Source of the DNA: Streptomyces hygroscopicus subsp. hygroscopicus
GTDB lineage: Bacteria > Actinomycetota > Actinomycetes > Streptomycetales > Streptomycetaceae
Direction: 5' to 3'
NCBI RefSeq assembly: GCF_030269125.1
Contig: NZ_BSSM01000001.1
Span: 930,001-994,000, forward strand
DNA length: 64,000 bases
The position numbers and the translations under genes are program-made. Shown here piece after piece: positions 31,292 through 39,901 of the stretch (position 1 is its first letter; every line of letters begins with the position of its first letter). A model generated the notes under the pieces. It was not told the origin of the DNA. It saw nothing but the letters and a program-made list of their open reading frames with translations, and made no database searches.

Positions 31292-33607
31292 GTGCGTGGT
31301 GACACGCCTCTCACGGGGGACTTCGGGCAGCGACTGCGCCGGCTGCGGGCCCGCGCCGGGCTGAGCCAGGAGTCGCTCGCACACACGTCCGGGGTGAGTG
31401 TCAGGGCCCTGGCCGACATGGAGCGCGGGCGCACCCGGGGGCCACAACGCCGTACGGTCCAGGTGCTGGCCGAGGCGCTGGGCCTGGACGACGAGGAGGC
31501 GGCGGCCCTGGAGAAGTCCGCCGCGCTGGGCCGCCCGCGTCCCCGTGCGGCCACCGACCCGGTCACCCCCGGCACCCTGGCCCTGCCGCGCGACATCCAG
31601 GACTTCACCGCCCGCGGCCCGGCCCTCGCCCGGCTGCTGGAGCTGGCCCGGGACACCGGTCCGGACCGGCCGGCGGTCGCGGTCGTCGCCGGTCAACCCG
31701 GTCTGGGCAAGACCGCGTTCGCCGTGCACGCCGCGCACCACCTCGCCCCGCACTTCCCGGACGGGCAGTTCGCCCTGGACCTGCACGGCATGGATCCGGA
31801 GCCGACCGCACCCCGGGACGCGCTGGCCCGGCTGCTGGGCGCGATGGGGATCGCCGACGCCGCGATACCGGCCGGCACCGACGACCGCGCGGGCCTGTGG
31901 CGGTCCCTGGTCGGCGACCGGCGCGTGCTCCTGCTCCTGGACAACGCCGTCGACGAGTCCCAGGTCGGCCCGTTGCTGCCGGGTACCGGCGGGTCGCTGA
32001 CCATCGTCACCAGCCGCCACTCCCTCGCGGGTCTGGAGTCCGTCCACCGCAGCGACCTGGCCCTGCTGCGGCGCGAGGAGGCGGTGGAACTCCTGACCCG
32101 CATCATCGGCCCGGACCGGGTCCGGGCCGAGGCGCAGGCCGCGCGCGATCTCGCCGACCTGTGCGGACATCTGCCGCTGGCCGTCCGGATCGCCGGGCAA
32201 CGGCTCCTCAGCCGCCCGCACGAACGCCTGAGCAAGCTCGTCGCCCGCCTCGCCGCCGAGGGCCGACGACTGGACGGACTCCAGGCCGGAAGCCTGCGGG
32301 TGCGCGCCGCCTTCGCCCTCTCGTACCGTCAACTGCCTTCGCACACACGGACGTTCCTGCGCCGGGCGTCGCTGGCCGCCGGAGCGGACTTCAGCCCGGA
32401 GACCGGCGCGCTCCTGGCCGGCCTGTCCTACGACGAGGCGGTCGCTTGCGCCGAGGAACTGACCGACGCCGGGCTGCTGCAGAGCGACGCCACCGCCGAG
32501 CGCTACCGCTTCCACGACCTGCTCAAGCTCTACGCGGCCGAACAGGTCGCCGCCGAGGACGGTCCCGAGATCCGCGACGCCGCCCTCGACCGGACCGCGC
32601 GCTGGATGCTGCGCCGGGCCACGGCCGCGGCGCTGCACTTCGACGTCGAGCACGACGGGACCGCCCTCGGCGAGACCGACGGCGACCCGGACCCGGACGG
32701 AGCGCCCACCGGACGGGAGGAGGCGCGGGCCTGGCTGGAGGCCGAACGGGCCCAGTGGCTCGCCGCGCTGCGCCGGGCCCACAGCACCGGCCGGCACCGG
32801 CAGGTCGTGGACACGGCGCAGGCGATGCACTGGTTCTCCGATCTCAACCAGCACTGGGAAGAGTGGGTCGAGGTGTTCCAGCGCTCCTCGGACTCCGCCC
32901 GTGTGCTGGGCAGCAGCCGGGACGAGGCGGTCCACCTCAACTACCTCGCCTGGGCCTACAACATGTGCCTCCACGACCCCCACACCGCGCTGTCGACCGC
33001 CGACGCCGCGCTCGTGGCGGCCCGCGACTGCGGCGACGGCCTCCAGGAAGGCTGGGCACTCGGGTACGGCGCGGGCGCGCTGCACCGGCAGGGCCGGACG
33101 GAGGAGGCGCACGCGCGGCTGCGCGAGGCGGCCGGCTGCCTGGCCTCGCAGGACTCCCCGCAGGCCCGGCTGGGCGAGCTGACGATCCTCAACTCCCTCG
33201 GCACGCTGCTCCGCCAGGCCGGGCGGGCGGCGGAGGCCCTGGAGACCCACCGCCGCAGCGAGCGGATCTGCCGCGTGGGAATCCCGGGCCGTACCGACGA
33301 GTTGATCGCGCTGTACCGCGCCGTCGCCCGACAGCAGATCGGCAACGACCTCGCGGCCCTGGAGCGCTGGTCCGAGGCCGAACCACCCCTCCGCCAGGCC
33401 CTCGCCGCCTTCGAGGCCGCCCACATGCCGGCCTGGGCCGGCCCGGCCCGCCTCGACCTGGGCCACGTCCTCAGCGCCATGGCCCACCCGGAGGCCCGTG
33501 CGACGCTGCTCACCGCCCGCGACGACCTCACCGAGCTGCGAAGCCCGCGCCAGGCCGAGGCCACGGCCGCCCTCACGGCCCTCGACGAGGCGGGCGCCGC
33601 CAGGTGA
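31292..33607 (+). CDS. XRE helix-turn-helix / NB-ARC ATPase / TPR regulator
   Basis: 771 aa from GTG 31292. An XRE domain (residues about 12-68) contains RLRRLRARAGLSQESLAHTS and a GVSVRALADMERG recognition helix. An NB-ARC type ATPase follows: Walker A GQPGLGKTA at 134-142, Walker B RVLLLLDNAVD at 211-221, GSLTIVTSRH like the RNBS-B sensor Arg, and CGHLPLAVRIAG as the GxP motif. The C-terminal 300 residues are TPR-like helices. This resembles the ATPase-TPR half of AfsR/SARP regulators with an XRE DNA-binding domain in place of the SARP domain, common near secondary metabolism or conflict genes. It stands alone here; its target is unknown. ATP-controlled oligomerisation is the family mechanism. 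Confidence 0.9.
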   Translation: MRGDTPLTGDFGQRLRRLRARAGLSQESLAHTSGVSVRALADMERGRTRGPQRRTVQVLAEALGLDDEEAAALEKSAALGRPRPRAATDPVTPGTLALPRDIQDFTARGPALARLLELARDTGPDRPAVAVVAGQPGLGKTAFAVHAAHHLAPHFPDGQFALDLHGMDPEPTAPRDALARLLGAMGIADAAIPAGTDDRAGLWRSLVGDRRVLLLLDNAVDESQVGPLLPGTGGSLTIVTSRHSLAGLESVHRSDLALLRREEAVELLTRIIGPDRVRAEAQAARDLADLCGHLPLAVRIAGQRLLSRPHERLSKLVARLAAEGRRLDGLQAGSLRVRAAFALSYRQLPSHTRTFLRRASLAAGADFSPETGALLAGLSYDEAVACAEELTDAGLLQSDATAERYRFHDLLKLYAAEQVAAEDGPEIRDAALDRTARWMLRRATAAALHFDVEHDGTALGETDGDPDPDGAPTGREEARAWLEAERAQWLAALRRAHSTGRHRQVVDTAQAMHWFSDLNQHWEEWVEVFQRSSDSARVLGSSRDEAVHLNYLAWAYNMCLHDPHTALSTADAALVAARDCGDGLQEGWALGYGAGALHRQGRTEEAHARLREAAGCLASQDSPQARLGELTILNSLGTLLRQAGRAAEALETHRRSERICRVGIPGRTDELIALYRAVARQQIGNDLAALERWSEAEPPLRQALAAFEAAHMPAWAGPARLDLGHVLSAMAHPEARATLLTARDDLTELRSPRQAEATAALTALDEAGAAR

Positions 33608-34041
33608 GCGACGGCGTGGGGCCGAGGCTCTGGCCACTGGTGACCCCGCCGGTCCACCGGTGACCCCGCCGGTGACGAGCAGCCCCCGTCCGCGTTTCAG
33701 CGGGCGCGGAGCTGCCGCCCGCAGCGGGGTGCCGCACGGACCCGGCCCTGCGGCCGTTCAGGCCCGGATCGCGCGTGATCAGTCCCTCCCCTCCGGCGCC
33801 CTGCTCCTCGGCGGCCGGCACGTCGGGACACCCGCGACGAGCCTCACGCACCGCACACGGCACACCACCACGCGGCGGTCGGCCGGTTGGTACGGCGGCC
33901 GTGACGACGCGTGGCCCCGGAGGGTGCCGACGGTGGCCGTGGGGAGACCGGACTCGGCCGAGCCGTCGGCCGGTCCGGCTCTGACCGGTGCGGGCAGCGG
34001 GCGCCGGGCGAGGCGCTGAGGCCGTGCCGTCCGGGAGCCGG
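33608..34041. other. Intergenic region without a supported gene
   Basis: About 430 bp between the convergent NB-ARC regulator and YhgE-like genes. It contains a tandem direct repeat of GGTGACCCCGCCGGT at 33639-33653 and 33659-33673 (20-bp period). Short open frames here lack ribosome sites and codon bias. No convincing terminator hairpin was found. Confidence 0.5.
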
Positions 34042-35382
34042 TCACACGGCGGCGGAGAGCCCGGCTGCCTCCAGGTGCGCGGTGCGGTGCAGGCCCCTGC
34101 GGTCGTAGAGGTGGGTCAGGCCCAGTCCGAGGAGCAGCGAGATCACGAGCCCCGCGGCCGTCATCGCCCAGCCACGGGCGAGCCCGGCGTCGAGCTGGGC
34201 GTCGAAGTAGAGGATCGACCGGATCCCGTCGAGGACCTGGCGGAACGGTTCGAACCTGGCGAGGAAGTCGTAGGAGGACGGCACCGCCTGCAACGGGATG
34301 GTCGCACCCGCCGACGGGATCGCGAGGCCGATCAGCACCAGCATCGAGACGAGCGGGCCGGGGGTGCCCAGGACCGCCAGCAGTGCGAGCGCCGTACAGC
34401 CCATGGCCATCGTCGCGCAGGCACCGAAGATCCAGAGCAGCAGCAGGTGTCCGGCGTCGATGCCGACGATCTCGACGGCGGCGACCACCGTCAGGGCCGA
34501 GGTGAGCAGGGAGACTCCGGCCATGAGCGCGCAGCCGACGAGGAAGTGGCGGCTGCGGCTCAGGTGCCGGACGGGCTCGGCGGTGCGGAAGGGGCCGAGG
34601 TCCTTGGCGGCGTAGCCGAGGGCGGTGTCGATCTGCATGTGGATCACGTTGGCGCCGAGCATGCCCGCGAGGACCAGCACCAGGGTGTAGAAGAAGGACG
34701 TCAGACCGAATCCGCTGTGGTCGCCCAGGTGGTGCCCTTGGGCCACGACGACACCGACCGGATCCGCGATCAGCAGCCGTTCCGGAGCGCTCGGCGCGGC
34801 GACGCGCTTGCCCGCCGCCTTCGCCTTCGCGGCCTTCTGGGTCATCTGCCGCCCCAGCTCCTTGCCCAGGGCGACCGAGACGTTGTGGGCGACCTCACGG
34901 TTGACCTGTTCGGCCATGTTCGAACCGAAGCCGCCGGCCGCGGGGTTGGTGAGTACGTCCAGCGTCGGCCGTGCCGGGAGGGACTTGCCGTGGCTCGCGA
35001 GTCCGAGGACGGAGGCGGAGAAGTTCTCGGGGACGACCAGCGCCCCGAACGCCTTGTCCTGATCCATGAGTCGCTTCGCCCCGGCACGGTCCACCTGTTT
35101 CCAGGCGACCTTGCCCTTGAGCTGTGCGGCCCCGGTCACCTGCGCGGTGATCCGCGCGCCCAGGTTCACCCGCTTGCCCGAGTGGACGGCTCCCTGGTCG
35201 TCGTTGACGACGGCGATCGGCAGATCGTGCATCGCCCCGGTCGGGTTGCTGTTCGCGCCCAGGTAGAGCAGCGACAGCAGGAAGGACAGCAAGCCGACAG
35301 CGGCTGTGGAGACGATCCACAGCCGGCGCCCCCGGATCAGGTGCCGTGCGCGCATGCGCGCGTGCGTGGGTGAGGTGGGCAT
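34042..35382 (-). CDS. YhgE/Pip-like ABC-2 type membrane protein
   Basis: 446 aa. ATG at 35382 follows AGAGGAGAAACGC. One transmembrane helix near residues 22-42 precedes a large extracytoplasmic domain (about 45-235) that includes LPIAVVNDDQGAVHSGKRVN, a signature near the start of YhgE/Pip-type proteins. About five further helices fill residues 240-430. The arrangement matches ABC-2-type permeases of the YhgE family, which act in export, phage reception or secretion-linked roles in Gram-positives. No ATPase gene is adjacent. It is divergent from a MerR regulator with repeated ACTTTCC elements in the 156-bp spacer, so expression is probably inducible by the ligand that regulator senses, maybe a toxic compound that this protein exports. 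Confidence 0.85.
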   Translation of the reverse strand: MPTSPTHARMRARHLIRGRRLWIVSTAAVGLLSFLLSLLYLGANSNPTGAMHDLPIAVVNDDQGAVHSGKRVNLGARITAQVTGAAQLKGKVAWKQVDRAGAKRLMDQDKAFGALVVPENFSASVLGLASHGKSLPARPTLDVLTNPAAGGFGSNMAEQVNREVAHNVSVALGKELGRQMTQKAAKAKAAGKRVAAPSAPERLLIADPVGVVVAQGHHLGDHSGFGLTSFFYTLVLVLAGMLGANVIHMQIDTALGYAAKDLGPFRTAEPVRHLSRSRHFLVGCALMAGVSLLTSALTVVAAVEIVGIDAGHLLLLWIFGACATMAMGCTALALLAVLGTPGPLVSMLVLIGLAIPSAGATIPLQAVPSSYDFLARFEPFRQVLDGIRSILYFDAQLDAGLARGWAMTAAGLVISLLLGLGLTHLYDRRGLHRTAHLEAAGLSAAV

Positions 35383-35437
35383 GCGTTTCTCCTCTGTGTG
35401 CGCGGTCTCCCGGTGCTCGCCGGCACGGCGGCAAGCT

Positions 35438-35480
35438 GGAAACTCGTACTTTCCAAGAGTAGAAAGTAACACTTTCCAAG
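35438..35480. promoter_or_regulatory. Nested inverted/direct repeats, likely MerR operator-promoter
   Basis: ACTTTC at 35448-35453 pairs with GAAAGT at 35462-35467. GGAAA at 35438-35442 pairs with TTTCC at 35450-35454. ACTTTCCAAG recurs directly at 35448-35457 and 35471-35480. The cluster is AT-rich and lies between the YhgE-like and MerR genes, as expected for a MerR-type promoter with dyad symmetry. Confidence 0.6.
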
Positions 35481-35538
35481 TTGGCCCCTGTCCGCCGGGC
35501 ACCTGGGACACTGGCAACAACAGAGGACGAGGGAGCAC

Positions 35539-36174
35539 ATGAAAATCTCGGAACTGAGCCGCCGATCCGAGACTCCGGTGGGAAGGATCAAGTACTACCT
35601 GCGCGAGGGCCTGCTGCCCCCTGGACGCTCGATGGGCGTCACGATCGCCGAGTACGGCGACGAGCACGTCCGGCGACTGCGTCTGATCCGGGCACTGACC
35701 GCCCGCGGGGGCCTGTCCATCGCCGCCGCCCGCGACGTGTTGGCGGCGGTCGACCACCCCGAGGAGGCCCGGCCCACCCTCGGCGTGCTGCACCACGCGC
35801 TCCCGATCCCGGCGGAGTCGGGCGACCCGGACGCCGACCCCGAGCAAGTTCAGCAGGTGAAGGCGCTTCTCGAGGCCCTGGAATGGGAGATCTCGGACGA
35901 CTCGCCGCACCCGCGGGCGCTGGCGGCGAGTCTCCGGGAACTCAAGCGCCTCGGCGTCCCCTACGGCAACGAGGACCTGGTTCCCTATGCGAGGCTCGCC
36001 GCGTCCGTCGCCCGCCTGGACCTCGAAAAGCTCGACGGGATCGACGCACCGGAGCAACTGGCCGAACGAGCGGCCGTCGTGATCCTGCTGCTCGAACCGG
36101 TCCTGGCGTTGCTTCGCCGACTCGCCCAGGAAGCGGAGCTGCGCCAAAGGCGCACACAGGCCCGTCCGAACTGA
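35539..36174 (+). CDS. MerR-family transcriptional regulator
   Basis: 211 aa, ATG at 35539 preceded by GAGGACGAGGGAGC. The winged helix-turn-helix covers residues 1-70: MKISELSRRSETPVGRIKYY, then LREGLLPPGRSMG and the wing GDEHVRRLRLIRAL. Residues about 70-110 correspond to the linking dimerisation helix, and the C-terminal helical domain (about 115-200) would bind the effector. No Cys cluster is present, so a metal sensor of the classic MerR kind is unlikely; an organic ligand is more plausible. It is divergent from the YhgE-like membrane protein and probably controls it. The gene ends just before the IS-rich decay zone. Confidence 0.92.
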   Translation: MKISELSRRSETPVGRIKYYLREGLLPPGRSMGVTIAEYGDEHVRRLRLIRALTARGGLSIAAARDVLAAVDHPEEARPTLGVLHHALPIPAESGDPDADPEQVQQVKALLEALEWEISDDSPHPRALAASLRELKRLGVPYGNEDLVPYARLAASVARLDLEKLDGIDAPEQLAERAAVVILLLEPVLALLRRLAQEAELRQRRTQARPN

Positions 36175-36258
36175 CCGGAACGGCCCCGGGCCGCGGGCCT
36201 GCCCCTGCCCAAGCCCCCGCGAGCGAACATTTCTGGCGCTCGGGCCGCATCGTTTGCG

Positions 36259-37115
36259 GTGCCAGTCGGGCTTGGCTTGCTGCTTGGTCTGACAGGGCCT
36301 ACCGCTGGGCATTGGGGCGGCCGTCCAGGTGCAGCCGTGGGCGCCGTTTTCACCGGTGGGTGGCCGTGGGCCGCAATGAGGTGGATCGGCCCTGGTTGCC
36401 GTCACCTGCCGCAGGACCTGGGCTTCGGCTCGGGCATGACGCCTTGGCGTCGGCTGCGGGACTGGGATGAAGCTGGCGTCTGGCAACGCCTTCACGAGGT
36501 CCTGCTCGCTGAGCTGAACGGGGCAGCGAAGCTGGACTGGTCCCGGTGTGTAGTCGACTCCTCCCGCGTCAGGGCGCTAAAGGGGGGGCACACACGGGCC
36601 CGTCGCCGGTCGACCGGGGCCGTGCCGGCTCCAAGCACCACTTGATCACCGATGAGCGCGGTACTCCGCTCGCGGTCCTTCTGACCGGTGGCAACCGCAA
36701 TGACGTCACCCAATTGCTGCCTCTGCTCGATGCCGTCCCACCGGTTCGCGGCCGGGTCGGGCACCCTCGCCGGAAGCCGGACGCATTGTTCGCAGACCGT
36801 GGCTACGACCACGACGTCTACCGCGAGCAGATCCACGCTCGCGGCATCGTGCCGGCCATCGGCCGCCGCGGGACCCGGCACGGCACCGGACTCGGCGCCT
36901 ACCGTTGGGTGGTCGAGCGCACCTTCGCCTGGCTCCATGGCGTCCGACGCTTGCGCATCCGCTGGGAACGCAGGGCTGACATCCACGAAGCCTTCCTGCG
37001 ACTCGCATGCTGTCTCATCACATACCGTCAAGTGCTGGTCCTGACCCGTCCACAAGACGAACCGAGGGGGACGGAGCTATCGGCGAGGAGGCGGCGATCG
37101 GGTTCAAACGGCTGA
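36259..37115 (+). pseudogene. IS5-family transposase, two frames joined at a run of seven G
   Basis: The first frame ends with WRRLRDWDEAGVWQRLHEVL and DWSRCVVDSSRVRALKGG. The second frame continues HTGPSPVDRGRAGSKHHLIT through ALFADRGYDHD and RWVVERTFAWLHGVRRLRIR, so the DDE triad (VVDSS, FADRG, VVERT) is complete across both. The switch falls at CTAAAGGGGGGGCAC near 36579-36593; read in the first frame this is AAG GGG GGG, where a -1 slip on G_GGG_GGG restores the second frame. It could be programmed frameshifting or a mutation. The N-terminal 50 codons look degraded and no terminal inverted repeats were found, so a non-functional copy is favoured. Confidence 0.75.
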
Positions 37116-37202
37116 TCACCATCCGGGCTTGACTCTGACGCTGCTGGAGACTTGACGATCGCACTGTAGGCGACACGCGGATTCTTATCGGAGGCGGACG
37201 GC

Positions 37203-38258
37203 ATGCGAGGCAAAGGCATCCACTACGACACCGGCACCTTTCCCAACGGCGATACCTCCCGCCCCGTCTTCGACGCCGACGTCGTCGCGCGGGACATCCG
37301 GATCATCGCCGAAGATCTGCACTGCACCGCGATTCGCATCACGGGCGGCGACCCGGACCGGATCGAGACCACCGCGCGGCATGCGGCCGCCGCCGGGCTG
37401 GAGGTCTGGTTCTCGCCCTTCCCCTGCGAGATGACCAACGAACAGATGCTGCCGTACTTCGCCGACTGCGCCGAGCGAGCCGAACGCCTCCGCCTTGACG
37501 GCGCCGACGTCGTCCTTGTCACCGGCTGCGAACTGAGCCTGTTCGCCCGCGGGTACCTGCCCGGCGAAACCTTCAACGAGCGCATCCCGGTCCTGGCCGG
37601 CCCTGATCGCGAGGCCGCACTCCGGCCCATCCCCGACAAGGTCAACGCCTTCCTCGGCGACGTCGTCCGTACCGTGCGCCCTCTGTTCGCCGGCCCGGTC
37701 AGCTACGCCTCGTGCCCCCTGGACGGCGTGGACTGGAGCCCGTTCGACATCGTCGGCCTGGATGCGTTCCGGAGTCTGCGCAACGCCGCCACATACCGCG
37801 ACGACCTACGCAAAGAGTTCACCCACGGCAAGCCGGTGGCCATCATGGAAGTCGGCTGCTGCACCTTCCACGGGGCGGGCGACTACGGCGGCTCGGGCTG
37901 GTACATGGCCATGGAGCCGGACGGTGTCACCCCCAAGCCGCACCTGGTGCGTGACGAGAGCGAGCAGGTCCGCTATCTCGACGACCTCATGCCCGTCTTC
38001 GAAGACGAAGGAGTCGACTCCGTCTTCTGGTTCAGCTTCGCCGGCTACGGCACTCCCCACCGCCTGTCCGGACCCGACCCCGACCTCGCCTCCTACGGCA
38101 TCGTCAAGATCCTCGACGAGCACAGCGGCTACCCCGCGGACGCGCGTACGTACCCGGACATGCCCTGGGAACCCAAGGAAGCGTTCCACGCCCTGGCGAA
38201 CCGCTACCAGGCCCGCAAACAGCGTGGAACGTCCCACCAGCACCTCGATAACCGATAG
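37203..38258 (+). CDS. TIM-barrel-like protein, group often labelled abortive infection protein
   Basis: 351 aa; ATG at 37203 follows GGAGGCGG. The N-terminus MRGKGIHYDTGTFPNGDTSR and the pattern of beta-alpha units (IRITGGDPDR, AGLEVWFSPFPCEM, ADVVLVTGCELSLFARG, FDIVGLDAFRS, KPVAIMEVGCCTF, DSVFWFSFAGYG) suggest a glycoside-hydrolase-like (beta/alpha)8 barrel, with the Glu residues in GCELS and IMEVG as candidate acid/base and nucleophile. From memory, homologues in Streptomyces are often annotated abortive infection protein, a label that is not backed by this fold. The C-terminal tail QRGTSHQHLDNR abuts an IS1182-type fragment, so the original 3' end may have been replaced. Confidence 0.75.
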   Translation: MRGKGIHYDTGTFPNGDTSRPVFDADVVARDIRIIAEDLHCTAIRITGGDPDRIETTARHAAAAGLEVWFSPFPCEMTNEQMLPYFADCAERAERLRLDGADVVLVTGCELSLFARGYLPGETFNERIPVLAGPDREAALRPIPDKVNAFLGDVVRTVRPLFAGPVSYASCPLDGVDWSPFDIVGLDAFRSLRNAATYRDDLRKEFTHGKPVAIMEVGCCTFHGAGDYGGSGWYMAMEPDGVTPKPHLVRDESEQVRYLDDLMPVFEDEGVDSVFWFSFAGYGTPHRLSGPDPDLASYGIVKILDEHSGYPADARTYPDMPWEPKEAFHALANRYQARKQRGTSHQHLDNR

Positions 38259-38403
38259 TGCCTCTGGGCCAGGTCGGCGACGAACCGGGCCAGGTGGTCC
38301 TCGGGCAGCCAGTCGTCCAGCGACGGCGGCAGCAGCAACACCTGGTGCGGGTCGAACGCCCGAAACCGCTTGTCCACCGCCGCCGGACGGGGCTTCGGCC
38401 GAG
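38259..38403 (-). pseudogene. IS1182-type transposase N-terminal fragment
   Basis: On the minus strand the translation RAFDPHQVLLLPPSLDDWLP followed by EDHLARFVADLAQ matches the conserved N-terminus of IS1182-family transposases (pattern DPxQxLLLPPSLxxWLPEDHLA). Homology stops after DLAQ, and the rest of the transposase is absent. The fragment directly abuts the stop of the TIM-barrel gene, marking an old rearrangement breakpoint. Confidence 0.65.
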
Positions 38404-38675
38404 GCGCTACCGGCGTCAGCTTGAACAGACCATCTTCACCAAGGCACAGCTCATCTTCGCGTACCCGGGAGTCACCGCGCGGGGTGCGGATGGCCGCGAT
38501 GCGCGACCCATTCATCGGCGAGGACGGCCATCGTGTGCCCGTCGATCCATTCGCCGTTCCAGCACAGTGCGTCACGTCGGGTTCCCTCGTGGATGAACCC
38601 GATCTTCTCGTAGACGTGGCGGGCGCGCGGGTTGAAGGCGAAGATGAGGTTCCCCCGCTGTGCGGGAGTGGCTGA

Positions 38676-39596
38676 CTAGCTGGTCAGAGCGGGTTGACGT
38701 GGTTTCAGGTTCACTTGTTCGGCCGCTGCCTGGTCGGCGTAGTGCTTCTCCTCGTATTCGATCGGGCTGAGGTAGCCGAGCCGTTTCTGGATGCGGCGGG
38801 GGTTGTAGAAGCCGTCGAGGTACTCGAAGAGCGCGAGGTTCGCTTCGGCCCTGGTGGCGAAGACGCGGCCGCGGATGCACTCGGTCTTGATGACCATCCA
38901 CAGGTTCTCCGCGAGGGCATTGTCGAACGAGTCGCCGACCGAGCCCATGGACGCCTGGATACCGGCCCTGACCAGGCGTGTTGTGAGCTTCACGGACGTG
39001 TACTGACAGCCGTGGTCGGCGTGGTGAACGAGCTCGCCGGGGGCGACTTCGCGGCTGGCCAGGGCATACTCCAGCGAGGTGAGGACCAGGTCCGCGTCCG
39101 CGCGGGCGGAGGTCTCCCAGGCCACGACCCGGCGGGAGAACGCATCCCGGATCGCGGACAGCCACAGCGGCCCCTCCCCGGTGGGGATCATGGTCAGGTC
39201 GGTGACCCACAGCCGGTTCGGCCCGTTCGCGGTGAAGTCGCGTTGCACAAGGTCAGGGGCCGGATCGGCGTCTGGGTCGCGGCGAGTGAAGCCCCTGTCC
39301 CGGCGGGGGCTGATCCCGGCGAGGCCGGCCTGGCGCATGAGCCGCTCGACGCGCTTGCGGCCGACGTGGACGCCCTCACGCTTGAGGACGGCGTGCACGC
39401 GGGGTGAGCCGTAGATCCCGCCGGACTCATCGTGGACCTGCCGGATCCTGCCCGTCAGCTCGACGTCCCGGATGCGCCGCTCGCACGGCTCGGTCTCGGC
39501 CCGGCGCCACCGGTAGTAGGTGGAGGAGGGGATGTTCAGTTCCCGGAGTACGGGCTCGACCCCCAGATGCGGGTGCTCGTCAACGAGCGCCGTCAC
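38676..39596 (-). CDS. IS3-family transposase OrfB (DDE integrase core)
   Basis: 306 aa from GTG 39596. A helix-turn-helix-21-like region (GGIYGSPRVHAVLKREGVHV) precedes the rve integrase core. The catalytic residues are visible in WVTDLTMIPT (first Asp), HADHGCQYTS (second Asp) and DNALAENLWMVIKTE (Glu). The end FYNPRRIQKRLGYLSPIEYE is the usual IS3 C-terminal signature. The GTG lies within the stop of orfA (GTGA overlap), so it is made by coupling or as an OrfAB fusion after a frameshift. The upstream part of this frame also reads as coding, consistent with fusion. It catalyses cut-and-copy transposition of the element. Confidence 0.94.
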   Translation of the reverse strand: MTALVDEHPHLGVEPVLRELNIPSSTYYRWRRAETEPCERRIRDVELTGRIRQVHDESGGIYGSPRVHAVLKREGVHVGRKRVERLMRQAGLAGISPRRDRGFTRRDPDADPAPDLVQRDFTANGPNRLWVTDLTMIPTGEGPLWLSAIRDAFSRRVVAWETSARADADLVLTSLEYALASREVAPGELVHHADHGCQYTSVKLTTRLVRAGIQASMGSVGDSFDNALAENLWMVIKTECIRGRVFATRAEANLALFEYLDGFYNPRRIQKRLGYLSPIEYEEKHYADQAAAEQVNLKPRQPALTS

Positions 39597-39901
39597 CTGG
39601 GCCGGGTCGGGTCGAGCTGAGCCGCGAAAAAAGCCGAGGCCGTCCGCAGGACCTCGTTCGCACGCTTGAGCTGGGCATTCTCCTTGCGCAGGGCGGCAAG
39701 CTCCTCACGCTCGGCGGTGGTGAGCATGTCACCTCGCTCGCCGGCATCGGCCTCGGCCTGGCGAATCCAGTTGCGCAGGGCTTCGTGGTGCACGCCGAGT
39801 TCCTCGGCCATGCGACGGATCACGGGCTTCGGCTCGGAAGCGCGGTACATCCGCACCGCACGCTCACGCAACTCCAGCGGGTACTTCCTCGGGGCAGGCA
39901 T
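39593..39901 (-). CDS. IS3-family OrfA (helix-turn-helix DNA-binding protein)
   Basis: 102 aa from ATG 39901. MPAPRKYPLELRERAVRMYR opens the HTH_Tnp_1 domain, continued by EELGVHHEALRNWIRQAEAD as the recognition helix. A leucine zipper (EELAALRKENAQLKRANEVL) follows and would mediate dimerisation with OrfB. It ends four bases into orfB. OrfA binds the terminal inverted repeats and modulates transposition. The frame is intact, matching the element's complete appearance. Confidence 0.93.
   Translation of the reverse strand: MPAPRKYPLELRERAVRMYRASEPKPVIRRMAEELGVHHEALRNWIRQAEADAGERGDMLTTAEREELAALRKENAQLKRANEVLRTASAFFAAQLDPTRPR

Noticed and set aside
30971-33637. Upstream extension of the DUF4232 lipoprotein frame on the minus strand (total 1,129 codons)
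   Set aside because: It lies antisense to the XRE/NB-ARC/TPR gene. The lipoprotein signal at 30970, with its own ribosome site, is a clear start.
33639-33673. Direct repeat GGTGACCCCGCCGGT as a possible att site or CRISPR-like unit
   Set aside because: Only two copies with a 5-bp spacer, and no integrase, array or tRNA nearby.
35383-36495. Extension of the YhgE-like frame upstream across the MerR gene
   Set aside because: ATG at 35382 has a strong ribosome site, and the extension is antisense to a well-supported MerR gene.
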